A stretch of DNA of 64,000 nucleotides from Syntrophales bacterium (GCA_028712885.1 JAQTPK010000008.1:19096-83095); one strand, 5' to 3'. Positions 16,574 through 26,245 are shown, numbered from the stretch's first letter. A program made the numbers and translations. Notes: generated by a model from the letters alone, not told the origin.

Positions 16574-19000
16574 ATGTTCAATTTCAAGAAAACAAACGAA
16601 AAAGAAGAAAAAGAAAAGGGGATCACCGTTCCTCTGCTTCCGCTCAGGGACGTGGTGGTATTCCCCCACATGATAGTTCCTTTGTTTGTGGGAAGGGAAA
16701 AGTCCGTCAATGCCCTGGAGTCAGCGATGAAGCTGGAAAAGGGCATCTTCCTTGCCGCGCAGAAGAGCGCGCAGAAAGACGAGCCGTCGGAAGAGGATAT
16801 CTACCGGATCGGCACCGTGGGGACTATTATCCAGCTGCTCCGTCTTCCGGACGGCTCCGTAAAGGTCCTCGTCGAGGGGAAGAAAAGGGGAAGAATCCGG
16901 GATTATATCTACAATCCGGACTTCTTCATGGTGGAAATAGAGGAGTTAGAAGAAGCAGGAATGGTGAACGTAAAGACCGAGGCCCTGATCCGCAGCGTGA
17001 AAGAGGCCTTTGAAGCCTATGCAAAACTGAGCAAGCGTGTTCCGCCCGAAATGATCGGGACGATTTCGTCCATCGACGAGCCGGACAAGCTTGCGGACGT
17101 GGTGTCTTCCCATATAAACGTCAAGCTGGAAGACAAGCAGCGCGTGCTCGAAATCATCGACATAACCGAGCGGCTCGAGAAGATCTATGGTCTGCTCGTC
17201 TCCGAGACGGAGATCCTCGAAGTGGAAGAGAGGATCAAGCGGCGGGTCAAAAAGCAGATGGAAAAGACCCAGAAGGATTACTACCTCAACGAGCAGATGA
17301 GGGCGATCCAGAAGGAGATGGGCGAGAAGGACGACTTCCGCAACGAAATAGAAGAGCTGGAAAAGAAGCTCAAGGCGAAGAAGATGTCCGAAGAGGCCCA
17401 TAAGAAGGTCAAGAACGAGATCAAGAAGCTGAAGATGATGGCGCCCATGTCGGCCGAGGCGACCGTGGTCCGGAATTACATCGACTGGATCATGGACCTG
17501 CCCTGGTTCGAAAAGACCGAAAACAAGTTCTCGCTCAAGGAATCGGAGACCGTCCTCGAAGAAGACCATTACGGCCTCAAGAAGGTAAAGGAGAGGATCC
17601 TCGAGTACCTAGCCGTGCAGAGCCTGGTGCAGAAAAACAAGGGATCGATCCTGTGCCTGGTGGGTCCTCCCGGAGTGGGGAAGACCTCAATTGCGAAATC
17701 GATCGCCCGCGCGACGAACCGCAAATTCGTGCGCCTCTCGCTGGGAGGGCTGCGCGATGAGGCGGAAATCCGCGGACATCGACGTACGTATATCGGCGCG
17801 CTTCCGGGAAAGATCGTCCAGCTCCTGAAGAAGGCCGGATCGAACAACCCCGTTTTCTGCCTTGACGAAATCGACAAGCTCAGCTCGGATTTCCGGGGAG
17901 ACCCGGCATCGGCCCTGCTGGAGGTTCTCGATCCCGAGCAGAATTTCGCGTTCAACGACAACTATCTCGAGGTCGATTACGATCTGTCGGATATCATGTT
18001 CATCACGACGGCCAACGTGCTGCCGACCATTCCGGCGCCCCTCCAGGACAGAATGGAGGTTATCAGGATTGCCGGATATACCGAGCCGGAGAAGCTCAAC
18101 ATCGCCCGCAAGTTCCTGGTCTCCAAGGAGATGGAGGCGAACGGCCTGAAGGCGGAGAACATCACCTTCACTGAAGGCTCGCTCCTGCGGATCATCCGCC
18201 AGTACACGCGGGAAGCCGGGGTACGCAACCTCGAACGGGAGATCGCGTCCATCTGCAGAAAGGTGGCCCGGGAGATCGTGACAAGCGGGCAGAAGGGACA
18301 GATACGCATAAACTCCAAAAGCGTCGAGAAGTATCTTGGAATTCCGAAGTTCCGTCACGGCGAGACCGAAGGTAAGGACGCCGTCGGGCTTACAGTGGGC
18401 CTGGCATGGACGGAATTCGGAGGCGAACTCCTGCCGATCGAAGTCTCGATCATGAAGGGGTCCGGCAAGCTGACCATGACGGGCAAGCTCGGAGACGTGA
18501 TGCAGGAATCGGCGCAGGCGGCGTTCACGTACGTGCGGTCGCGTGCCGACGAGCTGGATCTGCCCGAGAATTTCTATAAGGAAATGGACGTCCACGTCCA
18601 TGTCCCGGAAGGGGCGATCCAGAAAGACGGGCCGTCCGCCGGGATCGCGATCGCGACCTCGATTACTTCCGCCCTCACACGAAGAAAAGTGAGAGGGGAC
18701 CTGGCCATGACCGGGGAAATAACTCTCAGGGGAAGGGTCCTTCCGATCGGCGGGTTGAAGGAAAAGCTCCTTGCCGCCCACAGGGGGAATTTGAAAACGG
18801 TGGTCATTCCGAAAGACAACGAGAAGGATCTGGTGGATATTCCAAAGAACGTTCTCAACGCTCTTGATATCAGGAAAGTGGAGAACGTGGATGAAGTTCT
18901 TAACGTTGCCTTTTCCAGGGATGGAAAGGACGTGGAAGAGATCATCCCTCGAGAGGATTTCGTACGGAAAGGACGTCCGGAAGTTCGGCTCAACGCCTGA
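16574..19000 (+). CDS. lon: Lon ATP-dependent protease
   Basis: Single-chain AAA+ serine protease for misfolded and regulatory proteins. LAN substrate-binding domain (about 18-210, [22 protein letters not shown]), coiled-coil region, Walker A GPPGVGKT near 363, Walker [11 protein letters not shown], and C-terminal protease domain with catalytic Ser in [10 protein letters not shown] and the downstream Lys in [10 protein letters not shown]. 808 residues. It starts 15 bases after clpX and ends in a long hairpin. Confidence 0.97.
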   Translation: MFNFKKTNEKEEKEKGITVPLLPLRDVVVFPHMIVPLFVGREKSVNALESAMKLEKGIFLAAQKSAQKDEPSEEDIYRIGTVGTIIQLLRLPDGSVKVLVEGKKRGRIRDYIYNPDFFMVEIEELEEAGMVNVKTEALIRSVKEAFEAYAKLSKRVPPEMIGTISSIDEPDKLADVVSSHINVKLEDKQRVLEIIDITERLEKIYGLLVSETEILEVEERIKRRVKKQMEKTQKDYYLNEQMRAIQKEMGEKDDFRNEIEELEKKLKAKKMSEEAHKKVKNEIKKLKMMAPMSAEATVVRNYIDWIMDLPWFEKTENKFSLKESETVLEEDHYGLKKVKERILEYLAVQSLVQKNKGSILCLVGPPGVGKTSIAKSIARATNRKFVRLSLGGLRDEAEIRGHRRTYIGALPGKIVQLLKKAGSNNPVFCLDEIDKLSSDFRGDPASALLEVLDPEQNFAFNDNYLEVDYDLSDIMFITTANVLPTIPAPLQDRMEVIRIAGYTEPEKLNIARKFLVSKEMEANGLKAENITFTEGSLLRIIRQYTREAGVRNLEREIASICRKVAREIVTSGQKGQIRINSKSVEKYLGIPKFRHGETEGKDAVGLTVGLAWTEFGGELLPIEVSIMKGSGKLTMTGKLGDVMQESAQAAFTYVRSRADELDLPENFYKEMDVHVHVPEGAIQKDGPSAGIAIATSITSALTRRKVRGDLAMTGEITLRGRVLPIGGLKEKLLAAHRGNLKTVVIPKDNEKDLVDIPKNVLNALDIRKVENVDEVLNVAFSRDGKDVEEIIPREDFVRKGRPEVRLNA

Positions 19001-19016
19001 TTTGAGATTGAATAAC

Positions 19017-19054
19017 TGCGCCCGGCTGTCCTGGTTCAAGAACAGCCGGGCGCA
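19017..19054 (+). terminator. hairpin after lon, weak T tract
   Basis: A 13-bp perfect stem (TGCGCCCGGCTGT / ACAGCCGGGCGCA) around a 12-base loop, 17 bases after the lon stop. The following CTATTATCT has no continuous T run, so it may act as a terminator or as a 3' stabilising structure. Confidence 0.65.
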
Positions 19055-19076
19055 CTATTATCTCTCATAATAATTC

Positions 19077-19104
19077 TTGACAGAACAGGATAAGTTGCTA
19101 AAAA
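19077..19104 (+). promoter_or_regulatory. sigma-70 promoter for the tRNA-Val/tRNA-Asp pair
   Basis: TTGACA (19077-19082), 16-base spacer, TAAAAA (19099-19104); predicted start about ten bases before the tRNA-Val gene. Confidence 0.65.
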
Positions 19105-19120
19105 TAAGCGTTCATTCAGT

Positions 19121-19196
19121 GGGCGGATAGCTCAGCTGGGAGAGCGCCACGCTTACACCGTGGATGTCACAGGTTCAAGTCCTGTTCCGCCTACCA
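19121..19196 (+). tRNA. tRNA-Val (anticodon TAC)
   Basis: Acceptor GGGCGGA pairs with TCCGCCT (including a G-T end pair), followed by A and encoded CCA. Anticodon arm CCACG-CTTACAC-CGTGG gives TAC; T-arm ACAGG-TTCAAGT-CCTGT. Confidence 0.96.
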
Positions 19197-19237
19197 TGGA
19201 CTTGAAAAGCCCTTCATGCTTCGGGATTATTTTATAC

Positions 19238-19315
19238 GGGGTCGTAGTTAAGCTTGGTTATAACGCCGGCCTGTCACGTCGGAGGGCGTGGGTTCAAATC
19301 CCATCGGCCCCGCCA
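19238..19315 (+). tRNA. tRNA-Asp (anticodon GTC)
   Basis: Acceptor GGGGTCG pairs with CGGCCCC, discriminator G, encoded CCA. Anticodon arm CCGGC-CTGTCAC-GTCGG gives GTC. It follows tRNA-Val by 41 bases in the same transcript. Confidence 0.96.
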
Positions 19316-19321
19316 GAAACG

Positions 19322-19361
19322 AAAAGGGGATTGATCCGATCTGGGGATCGATCCCCTTTTT
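19322..19361 (+). terminator. Rho-independent terminator after tRNA-Asp
   Basis: AAAAGGGGAT...GATC pairs with GATC.ATCCCCTTTT and runs into five T residues, starting six bases after the tRNA's CCA. Confidence 0.9.
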
Positions 19362-19369
19362 CTTACGAC

Positions 19370-19600
19370 CGGCACGTTTAAAACGCCCATATGCTGCGTT
19401 GCGCTTCGAATCTCGCATGCTCACGTACAAGAAGAGTACGCTCCGCTGCTCGATCCTCGCGCGCCTTGCCTCTGGACATTTTAACCGTGCCTCTTGGAAA
19501 CTGAATTTAATGACCGCAGCTGGACATTCTTGAACAGCCTGTCGGTCTGATTTATGACTCGGGACTCCGGACTTGGGACCGGGCATAGTGGTATGGAAAT
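19370..19600. repeat. probable non-coding intergenic repeat element with a direct-repeat tail
   Basis: Between the tRNA terminator and the Cys-rich gene are about 270 bases with no convincing gene. They carry CACGTTTAAAACGCC at one end and ACATTTTAACCGTG near the other (partly inverted), an internal near-palindrome CGTACAAGAAGAGTACG, and a tail of GACTCGGGACTCCGGACTTGGGAC-type units. The overall look is a mobile non-coding repeat; copy number cannot be judged from one window. Confidence 0.5.
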
Positions 19601-19630
19601 TGCTCGAAATTCCGGTGTATTGGTGATTAT

Positions 19631-19831
19631 ATGATTTCGACGGATGGAAAGACCCCCTGCGCGCTGTGCGGAGAGCCTTCGGTTCTTTTCTGCGACGGCT
19701 GCGGGAAGCCCCTGTGCAGGAGCTGCCGGAAATTCGATTTGTGGGGGTACGGTTGCGGCCACGTCGACACGAAGGTCTTCTGCCGTTCGTGTTTCGGCGA
19801 CAGCAGGGTGAATCCCTACGGAGGGGAATGA
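19631..19831 (+). CDS. small Cys-rich zinc-binding-type protein
   Basis: 66 residues with four CxxC-type pairs: CALCGE, CDGCGKPLCRSC, YGCGH and FCRSCFGD. This spacing would bind two zinc ions in a B-box/zinc-ribbon-like fold. The gene ends seven bases before the radical SAM gene, so the two are probably co-transcribed. No function can be assigned; similar mini-proteins are usually annotated as hypothetical. Confidence 0.75.
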   Translation: MISTDGKTPCALCGEPSVLFCDGCGKPLCRSCRKFDLWGYGCGHVDTKVFCRSCFGDSRVNPYGGE

Positions 19832-19838
19832 AATCCGC

Positions 19839-20711
19839 ATGAAGTACGAGGGCGATATCATCCGGCCTCCCAGCGAGGCAGGCAGTCTCCTGCTGCAGGT
19901 CACGGTCGGATGCTCGCACAACCGGTGCACGTTCTGTCCGGCTTATAAAAGCAAACGGTTCCGGATCAAAAGCCGGGAAGAGATCGAAGAGGATCTGCTG
20001 GAAGCTTCACGGTTCGGAACGGTCGAAAGGGTGTTCCTGTGCGACGGGGACGCGTTGATTATTCCGCAGGAAAGGCTTTCCGCGATTCTTGCCTCCGTCC
20101 GCAGGCATCTGCGGGGCGTCCGCCGGATAGGCGTTTATGCGAACGCCAAAAGCATTCTCAGGAAATCAGTCGAGGATCTTGCGCAGCTGAAGGAACTCGG
20201 TCTGGGAATCGCGTACCTCGGCGTGGAATCGGGGAGCGACGAGGTCCTGAAGGAAACAGGCAAAGGGGTGGATTCCCGTAAGATGGTCGAAGCGGCGCTC
20301 CGGGTAAAGGAGGCGGGCATTACGCTTTCCTGCACCGTGATACTGGGATTGGGCGGCAGGGAAGGGAGCGATATGCATGCGGCGGAAACGGCGGATATTC
20401 TCACCGAGATCGATCCGGACTACGCGAGCGCGCTGACGCTGATGCTTGTGCCGGGGGCGCCTCTGTACGACAAGTTCAGGAAGGGGGAGTTCCTTATCCC
20501 GGACACTTTCGGGCTGATCCGGGAGCTCGGCGTAATTCTTTCGCGCTCCCGCTTTTCCGATTGCTTCTTCACTTCCAACCACGCCTCGAATTACCTGCCG
20601 ATCAGGGCGAAAATGCCGCGGGACAGGGAGCGCGTCCTCGGGCTTATTTCGGACGTTATCGCGTCGAGGGACGGCGGCCGGCTGCGGCCGGAATACCTTC
20701 GCGGCTTGTGA
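19839..20711 (+). CDS. radical SAM protein
   Basis: 290-residue iron-sulfur enzyme with the radical SAM cluster motif CSHNRCTFC near residue 28 (CxxxxCxxC, one residue longer than the classical first gap, as in the HemN/YgiQ-like group) and the SAM-binding GVESGSDEVLKETGKG and ILGLGGREGSD segments. No B12 domain and no auxiliary Cys cluster are obvious. It lies between the Cys-rich mini-protein and corC. Reaction unknown. Confidence 0.85.
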   Translation: MKYEGDIIRPPSEAGSLLLQVTVGCSHNRCTFCPAYKSKRFRIKSREEIEEDLLEASRFGTVERVFLCDGDALIIPQERLSAILASVRRHLRGVRRIGVYANAKSILRKSVEDLAQLKELGLGIAYLGVESGSDEVLKETGKGVDSRKMVEAALRVKEAGITLSCTVILGLGGREGSDMHAAETADILTEIDPDYASALTLMLVPGAPLYDKFRKGEFLIPDTFGLIRELGVILSRSRFSDCFFTSNHASNYLPIRAKMPRDRERVLGLISDVIASRDGGRLRPEYLRGL

Positions 20712-20729
20712 TCGGGACGGAACCGGCAA

Positions 20730-21551
20730 ATGAAGATCATTGAAAAGTACAAGGAGATTTTCGGATCGGGCAGGGACAAGGAGCGCCTCGAGCGGGAAAT
20801 CCAGTCCATCATCAATGAAGGCGAAGAGACGGGGCTCATCGACCAGGATTCCGGCGAGATGATCCAGAGCATTCTCGAATTCCGCGAAACCGTCGTGCGC
20901 GAGGTCATGGTCCCCCGCACGGAAATGGCGGCCCTGCCGATCGATGCCGGGATCGAGGAGATCATCGCGACGGTGGACCGGCACAACCATACGCGGATGC
21001 CCGTGTACCGCGATAATCTCGACAACATCATCGGCATTCTCAACGTGAAAGACCTGCTCCGCTACTGGTCGAGGCCGGTTACGGAGCAGGACATCCTTCA
21101 GAATCTGAGAAAGCCGTATTTCATCCCGGAGACGAAGAACGTTCATCAGCTTCTTCCCGAATTCAAGATCAGAAAATCGCATATGGCGATCGTCATCGAC
21201 GAATACGGAGGCACTTCCGGCCTGGTGACGCTGGAGGATCTGCTGGAGGAGATCGTCGGCGAGATCCGGGACGAGCATGACGGGGACGAGAAGGGGCTGG
21301 TTGAGCTTCCCGACGGCCAGGTGATGGCCGACGCCCGGACGGAGATAGAAGAGGTCGAGGAGCATTTCAACGTCGGATTCCCGGAGGGGAAATTCGAGAC
21401 CCTGGGGGGACTGGTGCTGCACCTGATCAAGAGAATACCGGTCGCCGGCGAGATCGTTTCCTGCGGAGAACTCGAGATGACGATTGAATCCGCCGACGAG
21501 CGCAGCATCAAAAAGATCAAAATACGGAAGACCGACGGACTGGGGAGTTGA
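20730..21551 (+). CDS. CorC/HlyC-type CBS-domain protein
   Basis: 273 residues without the DUF21 membrane domain, like E. coli CorC (YbeX). Seen: VVREVMVPRTEMAALP leading into two CBS motifs (about 65-185), and a C-terminal transporter-associated (CorC_HlyC) domain with MADARTEIEEVEEHFNV. CorC proteins are linked to magnesium/cobalt efflux and to ribosome-related stress. It precedes lnt by seven bases, the same order as ybeX-lnt in enterobacteria, while the ybeY and phoH (ybeZ) partners are 13 kb away here. Confidence 0.9.
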   Translation: MKIIEKYKEIFGSGRDKERLEREIQSIINEGEETGLIDQDSGEMIQSILEFRETVVREVMVPRTEMAALPIDAGIEEIIATVDRHNHTRMPVYRDNLDNIIGILNVKDLLRYWSRPVTEQDILQNLRKPYFIPETKNVHQLLPEFKIRKSHMAIVIDEYGGTSGLVTLEDLLEEIVGEIRDEHDGDEKGLVELPDGQVMADARTEIEEVEEHFNVGFPEGKFETLGGLVLHLIKRIPVAGEIVSCGELEMTIESADERSIKKIKIRKTDGLGS

Positions 21552-21558
21552 TGAACAG

Positions 21559-23094
21559 ATGATTTGGCAGAAGCTGGGTCTCGCGCTCCTTTCGGGTTTG
21601 CTGCTGTTCCTGTCTTTTCCGAAATTCGGATCCGGGATTTTCGCCTGGATAGCGCTCGTCCCGTTATTGCGCTCTCTAAAGGGGATCAGTCCCAATGCAG
21701 CGCTTGCGCAGGGTTTTACGGCGGGGATCGTCTACAACATCGGGATCGTCTACTGGGTTACCTACGTCATTGCGAATTACGGGGATCTTCCGTTCTACGC
21801 ATCGGTCCTGGCGATGGTCCTGCTTGCATCGGCCCTGAGCTGTTACGTCGCCCTCTTTGCCGCGGGAACGGCGTGGATGAAAAAGAGGGGGATTCCGGAG
21901 TTCCTTTCCGCCCCCGTTCTCTGGACCGGAATCGAATTTGCGAAAGGTTACCTTTTCACGGGGTTCCCGTGGGAGAATCTCGCCTATTCGCAGCATGCTT
22001 TCCCTCTCTTCATCCAGATCACGGACATCACCGGCACATACGGGCTCAGCTTCCTGATCGTGCTGGTCAACGCGGCCGTTCTGGATCTCCTCTTCTCGGG
22101 TGCGACCCGGAGAAGGGTGCTGGCGCAAACCGCAGTCGCCGTTCTGCTCGTTGCGGGAACGGCGGTGTACGGATACATCCGCCAGGGCGAGATCGACCGG
22201 ATAGCGGCGGCCGGGGAAGAAAGGACGGTGGCGCTTATCCAGGGCAATATCGACCAGAGCATAAAATGGAACCCCGAGTTCCAGGAGGAAACGCTTGAGA
22301 TCTACCGGGAGTTGTCGCTTGCCGCGATCAGGACAAATCCGTCCCCGGAGCTGATCGTCTGGCCGGAAACCGCCACCCCCTTCTTCTTTCAGAATGAGGA
22401 CCAGCGGCAGCGCCGGATCACGGATATCTCGATCGTGGGCAAAAGCCATCTGCTGCTCGGGAGCCCGAGTTTCCGCAGGGAAGGCGGAATGGAGAATTGC
22501 CAGAACAGCGCCTTCATGGTATCTCCGGACGGACGCATCACCGGCAGGTACGATAAGGTTCACCTGGTGCCCTTCGGGGAATACGTTCCCCTTCGCGAAT
22601 CTTGTCCTATATTGACGAAAATCGTGGCGGGAGTGGGTGATTTTCTCCCCGGTTCCGGTTTTAACCCGCTCCAGATGGGGCCGCTCAGGGCGGGGGTGCT
22701 GATCTGTTACGAGGCGGTGTTCCCGGACATCGGCGCGGCGTACGCCCGCGCCGGCGCGCAGTTCTTCATCAACATAACGAACGACGCCTGGTTCGGGAGG
22801 ACGTCCGCCCCCTACCAGCACCTGACAATGGCTGCTTTCCGTGCGGTGGAAAACCGGCGGTACCTGGTCAGGGCCGCCAACACCGGGATCAGCGCGGTCA
22901 TCGGCCCGACGGGGGCGATCGAGTCGGCTTCCGGCCTGTTCGAGCGAACGGTGCTGAAAGGGCGCTTCCGGGCGATGAGCGTTAAAACTTTTTACACCGA
23001 GTACGGAGATGTTTTTGCGTACGCCTGCCTGGCGTTCATCTTCGTTCTCGGCATCAGGGCTATATTCTTTAGAAAGGGGAGGAAATATGTCTGA
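21559..23094 (+). CDS. lnt: apolipoprotein N-acyltransferase
   Basis: Inner-membrane enzyme that adds the third acyl chain to lipoproteins. About 511 residues: six to seven N-terminal membrane helices, then a periplasmic nitrilase-like domain with catalytic Glu (VWPETATP, near 270), Lys (YDKVHLVPFGEYVP, near 333) and Cys (GVLICYEAVFP, near 383). The track begins at 21484 inside corC; ATG 21559 gives a normal first transmembrane helix. Its stop overlaps the prfB start by eight bases. Confidence 0.94.
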   Translation: MIWQKLGLALLSGLLLFLSFPKFGSGIFAWIALVPLLRSLKGISPNAALAQGFTAGIVYNIGIVYWVTYVIANYGDLPFYASVLAMVLLASALSCYVALFAAGTAWMKKRGIPEFLSAPVLWTGIEFAKGYLFTGFPWENLAYSQHAFPLFIQITDITGTYGLSFLIVLVNAAVLDLLFSGATRRRVLAQTAVAVLLVAGTAVYGYIRQGEIDRIAAAGEERTVALIQGNIDQSIKWNPEFQEETLEIYRELSLAAIRTNPSPELIVWPETATPFFFQNEDQRQRRITDISIVGKSHLLLGSPSFRREGGMENCQNSAFMVSPDGRITGRYDKVHLVPFGEYVPLRESCPILTKIVAGVGDFLPGSGFNPLQMGPLRAGVLICYEAVFPDIGAAYARAGAQFFINITNDAWFGRTSAPYQHLTMAAFRAVENRRYLVRAANTGISAVIGPTGAIESASGLFERTVLKGRFRAMSVKTFYTEYGDVFAYACLAFIFVLGIRAIFFRKGRKYV

Positions 23095-24203
23095 GGATCT
23101 GATTCAGGACATCGGAGGACTGGAGGAGCGCCTGCATAATCTGCGAGGTTGTCTTTGAAATAGAGGCAAAGGAAGACAGGATCCGCGAGCTGGACAAGCT
23201 GTCCCAGCGCGAAGACCTCTGGAGCGACCCCGAGAAGGCGAAAGAGCTGATGCGGGAAAAAAACAAGCTCCTGGGAATCATCGAGCGAATCAGAAGCAAG
23301 GGATCCGCATTGAAAGACCTGCGGGAGCTTAACGATCTGGCCGTGGAGGAGGGAGACGAAGAGACCCTCGAGGAAATCCGCGCCGAGATCGGAAAGCTGG
23401 AGAGGAGCATCCGCGACGAAGAGCTGAAGCTGATGCTCGGGAGCGAACAGGATCCGCATAACGCGATCGTCACCATCCATGCGGGGGCGGGCGGCACCGA
23501 GGCTCAGGACTGGGTGGAGATCCTGCTGCGGATGTATCTCCGGTGGGCGGAAAGGCGCGGCTATACTGCAAAGATCATCGACATCCTCGCCGGCGAGGAG
23601 GCCGGCCTCAAGAGCGTGACCTTCACGGTCGAGGGCGATTACGCGTACGGATACATGAAAGCCGAAAACGGGATTCACCGCCTGGTGAGGATATCGCCGT
23701 TTGACGCAGGCAGCAGAAGGCACACATCATTCGCATCGGTTTTCGTATACCCCGAGATCGATGATGAGATCGTCATTGATATAAACGAGAAGGATCTGCG
23801 CATAGATACGTACCGCTCGCAAGGCGCCGGCGGCCAGCACGTGAACAAGACGGACTCGGCCGTCCGCATCACGCACATTCCCACGGGAATTATTGTCCAG
23901 TGCCAGAATGAGAGATCGCAGCACAAAAACCGGGCCACCGCCATGAAAGTGCTGAAGTCGAGGCTGTACGAGCTGAAGATGCGCGAGCAGAGCGAAAAGC
24001 GCAGCGAAATCGAAAAAACGAAAAAGGATATCGCGTGGGGAAGCCAGATCAGATCTTATGTGCTTCAGCCCTATAAAATGGTAAAGGACCACCGGACAAA
24101 CAAGGAAATAGGGAACGTCGGGCGCGTGCTTGACGGGGATATCGACGACCTTATTGAAGCGTTTCTGCTGAGCGACAGGCCGAAGAATAAAGGCGCATCC
24201 TGA
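23087..24203 (+). CDS. prfB: peptide chain release factor 2, with programmed +1 frameshift
   Basis: RF2 recognises UGA and UAA stop codons. The real start is ATG 23087 behind AGGGGAGGAAAT. The short first frame (23 codons) ends at CTT TGA (23153-23158), preceded by the Shine-Dalgarno-like GAGG three bases upstream of CTT: the classic autoregulatory frameshift site. After skipping one T the +1 frame reads EIEAKEDRIRELDKL and joins the ORF listed from 23250, which is therefore not the true start. Also seen: stop-codon motif SPFD and catalytic GGQ in SQGAGGQHVNKTDSAVR. Roughly 370 residues in total. Confidence 0.95.
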
Positions 24204-24357
24204 GGACGTGAAAAGACTTTATTTGCGGCGGAAAATGTTATATGTATGTAGCACCCCATTCAAAAAGCACGTCTGCCTCGATCCCGGTTCCTGCTGAAAC
24301 ATGCCGGAATCGCGCTGAGGGGCGCCTAAAGCCCAATTTGATTTCAGGAGCTTTTGC

Positions 24358-26097
24358 ATGAAATTCAGAAAGCCGACTTTTGTTTTTTTCTGGCTCATCT
24401 TCATGCTGTCGTGTTCTCTGCCCAGGAATGCAACATCCCAACCTTCTCAGGCCGCCGACCGTGATTCGCTGATGCGATCGTCCCCGGCCTACGCCGCCGC
24501 CGGGAGCTATGAGGAAGCCGGCGAGACGCACGGCGCGGCATCAGACAAGAATCCGGTCTCGAATAAAAAGCCCGATCTCACGGCGACAGGCCAGGCCAGG
24601 AAACCGGAAGCGAAAAAAGCGGCCGGCCTCCTCGGTTCGACAGACGCGCAGGAAAACGATATTATCGAGCAGCAGGAGCTGCTGGAACAGGCGCTCGATC
24701 TGCTGAATCAGTCCCAGCGCTTCTGGCAGAGGGGCGATATAGACAATTCGCTGCGGTGCCTGGACGAGGCGTACGGATTGATCCTGGAAGTGAACGGCGA
24801 TCCGGAGACGTCACGTCAGAAGGACGATTTGAGACTGATCATCTCCAAAAGGATCATAGAGATCTCATCGTCGAAGCACACGACGGTTACGGGAAAGACC
24901 AGCGAGATTCCTCTCCTCGTTAATGATGACGTGGAAAGGGAGATCCGCAGTTTTCAGACGGTAGAGCGGGGATTTTTTCTGCGGTCTTATCACAGGTCCG
25001 GACTGGTTCGCGAAGCCATTCTAAAGCACCTGAAAGAGGCGGGGCTCCCGAAAGAGCTGTCCTGGCTTCCTCTCGTCGAGAGCGGTTTTCAGATCAATGC
25101 GCTGTCGCGGGCGCGCGCGCTGGGGCTCTGGCAGTTCATCCCGTCCACGGGATATAAATACGCGCTCCAGAGGGACAGGTGGATAGACGAAAGACTCGAC
25201 GTCGAAAAGTCCACGAAGGCCGCCATCGCCTACCTCAAAGAGCTGCACGGGCTCTTCGGCGACTGGCTCACCGCTCTCGCCGCGTACAATTGCGGCGAGG
25301 GAAGGGTGCTCCGGGTCATCTCGAAACAGCACATCAATTACCTGGATCACTTCTGGGATCTTTACCGCCAGCTCCCGAACGAGACGGCGCGGTACGTTCC
25401 CCGGTTTCTGGCCACGCTGCACATAATACGCGATCCGAAGAAATACGGGTTTGATTTCGGCGAAATCGAAAAGCCGCTCAGATACGAAACGGTGAAAACG
25501 GGAAAATGCATGCGGCTGCAGGATATCGCCACTCACCTGAGCATTTCCAAGGAAGTCCTCTGTTTTCTCAACTCCGAGCTCAAGCTGCAGATGACCCCGG
25601 AAAGCGACTACCTGCTGAAGGTGCCGAGCGGTAAATCCGTATTACTGGCTTCATCTCTCGACAGCATCCCCCGCTGGGAGCCGCCCCGGCAGGCGGCGAG
25701 GGCCAAAGGATCGGTTGTCCGGCACAGGGTCAAGAGGGGCGAGTCCATGAAGAGCATCGCGCGGCGGTACCGCAGCTCGGTTAACGAGATCATGGATTTC
25801 AACGACTTGTCGAGCCGAAGGGTTAAAATCGGGCAGGTCCTTCGCGTTCCGGTCCGGGGTTATGCAAAGAAGGCGAAGGGAAAGGTCAAAACGGTAAAAA
25901 CCAGGAAGAGGGCGAGCGTTGCGGATGATGCTGAGCATAAGCAAAGGACAAGCCGGCACAAAGTGAAAAAAGGCGATACAATAGTTTCGATCGCCAGAAA
26001 ATACGGAACGACCACCGATGAAATCCGCAAGCTGAACGGGATATCAGGGAGCAGGATCAAAATCAATGAGTCGTTGAAAGTGCCGAAAAATCAATAA
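24358..26097 (+). CDS. MltD-like membrane-bound lytic transglycosylase with two LysM domains
   Basis: 579-residue envelope protein. N-terminal hydrophobic segment ending in FMLSCSL suggests a signal peptide, perhaps a lipoprotein, though the lipobox is poor. A low-complexity linker is followed by an SLT domain with the catalytic Glu241 in LPLVESGFQ and RALGLWQFIPSTGYKY, then LAAYNCGEGRVLRVI. Two LysM repeats (RHRVKRGESMKSIARRY, RHKVKKGDTIVSIARKYG) end the protein and bind peptidoglycan. It cleaves glycan strands to 1,6-anhydro products, which would feed the recycling genes at 5-13 kb. Confidence 0.92.
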   Translation: MKFRKPTFVFFWLIFMLSCSLPRNATSQPSQAADRDSLMRSSPAYAAAGSYEEAGETHGAASDKNPVSNKKPDLTATGQARKPEAKKAAGLLGSTDAQENDIIEQQELLEQALDLLNQSQRFWQRGDIDNSLRCLDEAYGLILEVNGDPETSRQKDDLRLIISKRIIEISSSKHTTVTGKTSEIPLLVNDDVEREIRSFQTVERGFFLRSYHRSGLVREAILKHLKEAGLPKELSWLPLVESGFQINALSRARALGLWQFIPSTGYKYALQRDRWIDERLDVEKSTKAAIAYLKELHGLFGDWLTALAAYNCGEGRVLRVISKQHINYLDHFWDLYRQLPNETARYVPRFLATLHIIRDPKKYGFDFGEIEKPLRYETVKTGKCMRLQDIATHLSISKEVLCFLNSELKLQMTPESDYLLKVPSGKSVLLASSLDSIPRWEPPRQAARAKGSVVRHRVKRGESMKSIARRYRSSVNEIMDFNDLSSRRVKIGQVLRVPVRGYAKKAKGKVKTVKTRKRASVADDAEHKQRTSRHKVKKGDTIVSIARKYGTTTDEIRKLNGISGSRIKINESLKVPKNQ

Positions 26098-26103
26098 AGA
26101 ACC

Positions 26104-26176
26104 GGGTAATTGGTTATTGGTGACAGGTGATTGGAATCGGTTGAATGCCTGACCCTTAACCCATGACCCATTAACC
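26104..26176. repeat. inverted gggtaat/taaccc short-unit repeat
   Basis: Left arm units GGTAATTGGTTATTGG and GGTGATTGG begin seven bases after the lytic transglycosylase stop; the right arm (26152-26176) is ACCCTTAACCCATGACCC. Same unit family as at 11.8, 53.8 and 56.7 kb. Confidence 0.72.
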
Positions 26177-26180
26177 GAGA

Positions 26181-26212
26181 AAGGCCGGGCGAACACTGCC
26201 ACGGCCTTTTTA
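26181..26212 (+). terminator. terminator between the convergent transglycosylase and livF
   Basis: AAGGCCG (26181-26187) pairs with CGGCCTT (26202-26208) around a 14-base loop, followed by TTTATTT. It could serve both convergent transcripts. Confidence 0.75.
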
Positions 26213-26245
26213 TTTAAGTGAATGCTTCCGCGATCCAGAGATATA

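Noticed and set aside
17687-19039. 450-codon minus-strand ORF across lon
   Set aside because: Fully antisense to an unmistakable lon gene; no motif or ribosome site.
20166-21695. 509-codon minus-strand ORF
   Set aside because: It is antisense to the radical SAM, corC and lnt genes, has no family resemblance, and long shadow ORFs are expected at this GC content.
23250-24203. prfB starting at ATG 23250
   Set aside because: It removes the N-terminal domain; the frameshift-linked start at 23087 explains the family N-terminus and the CTT TGA site.
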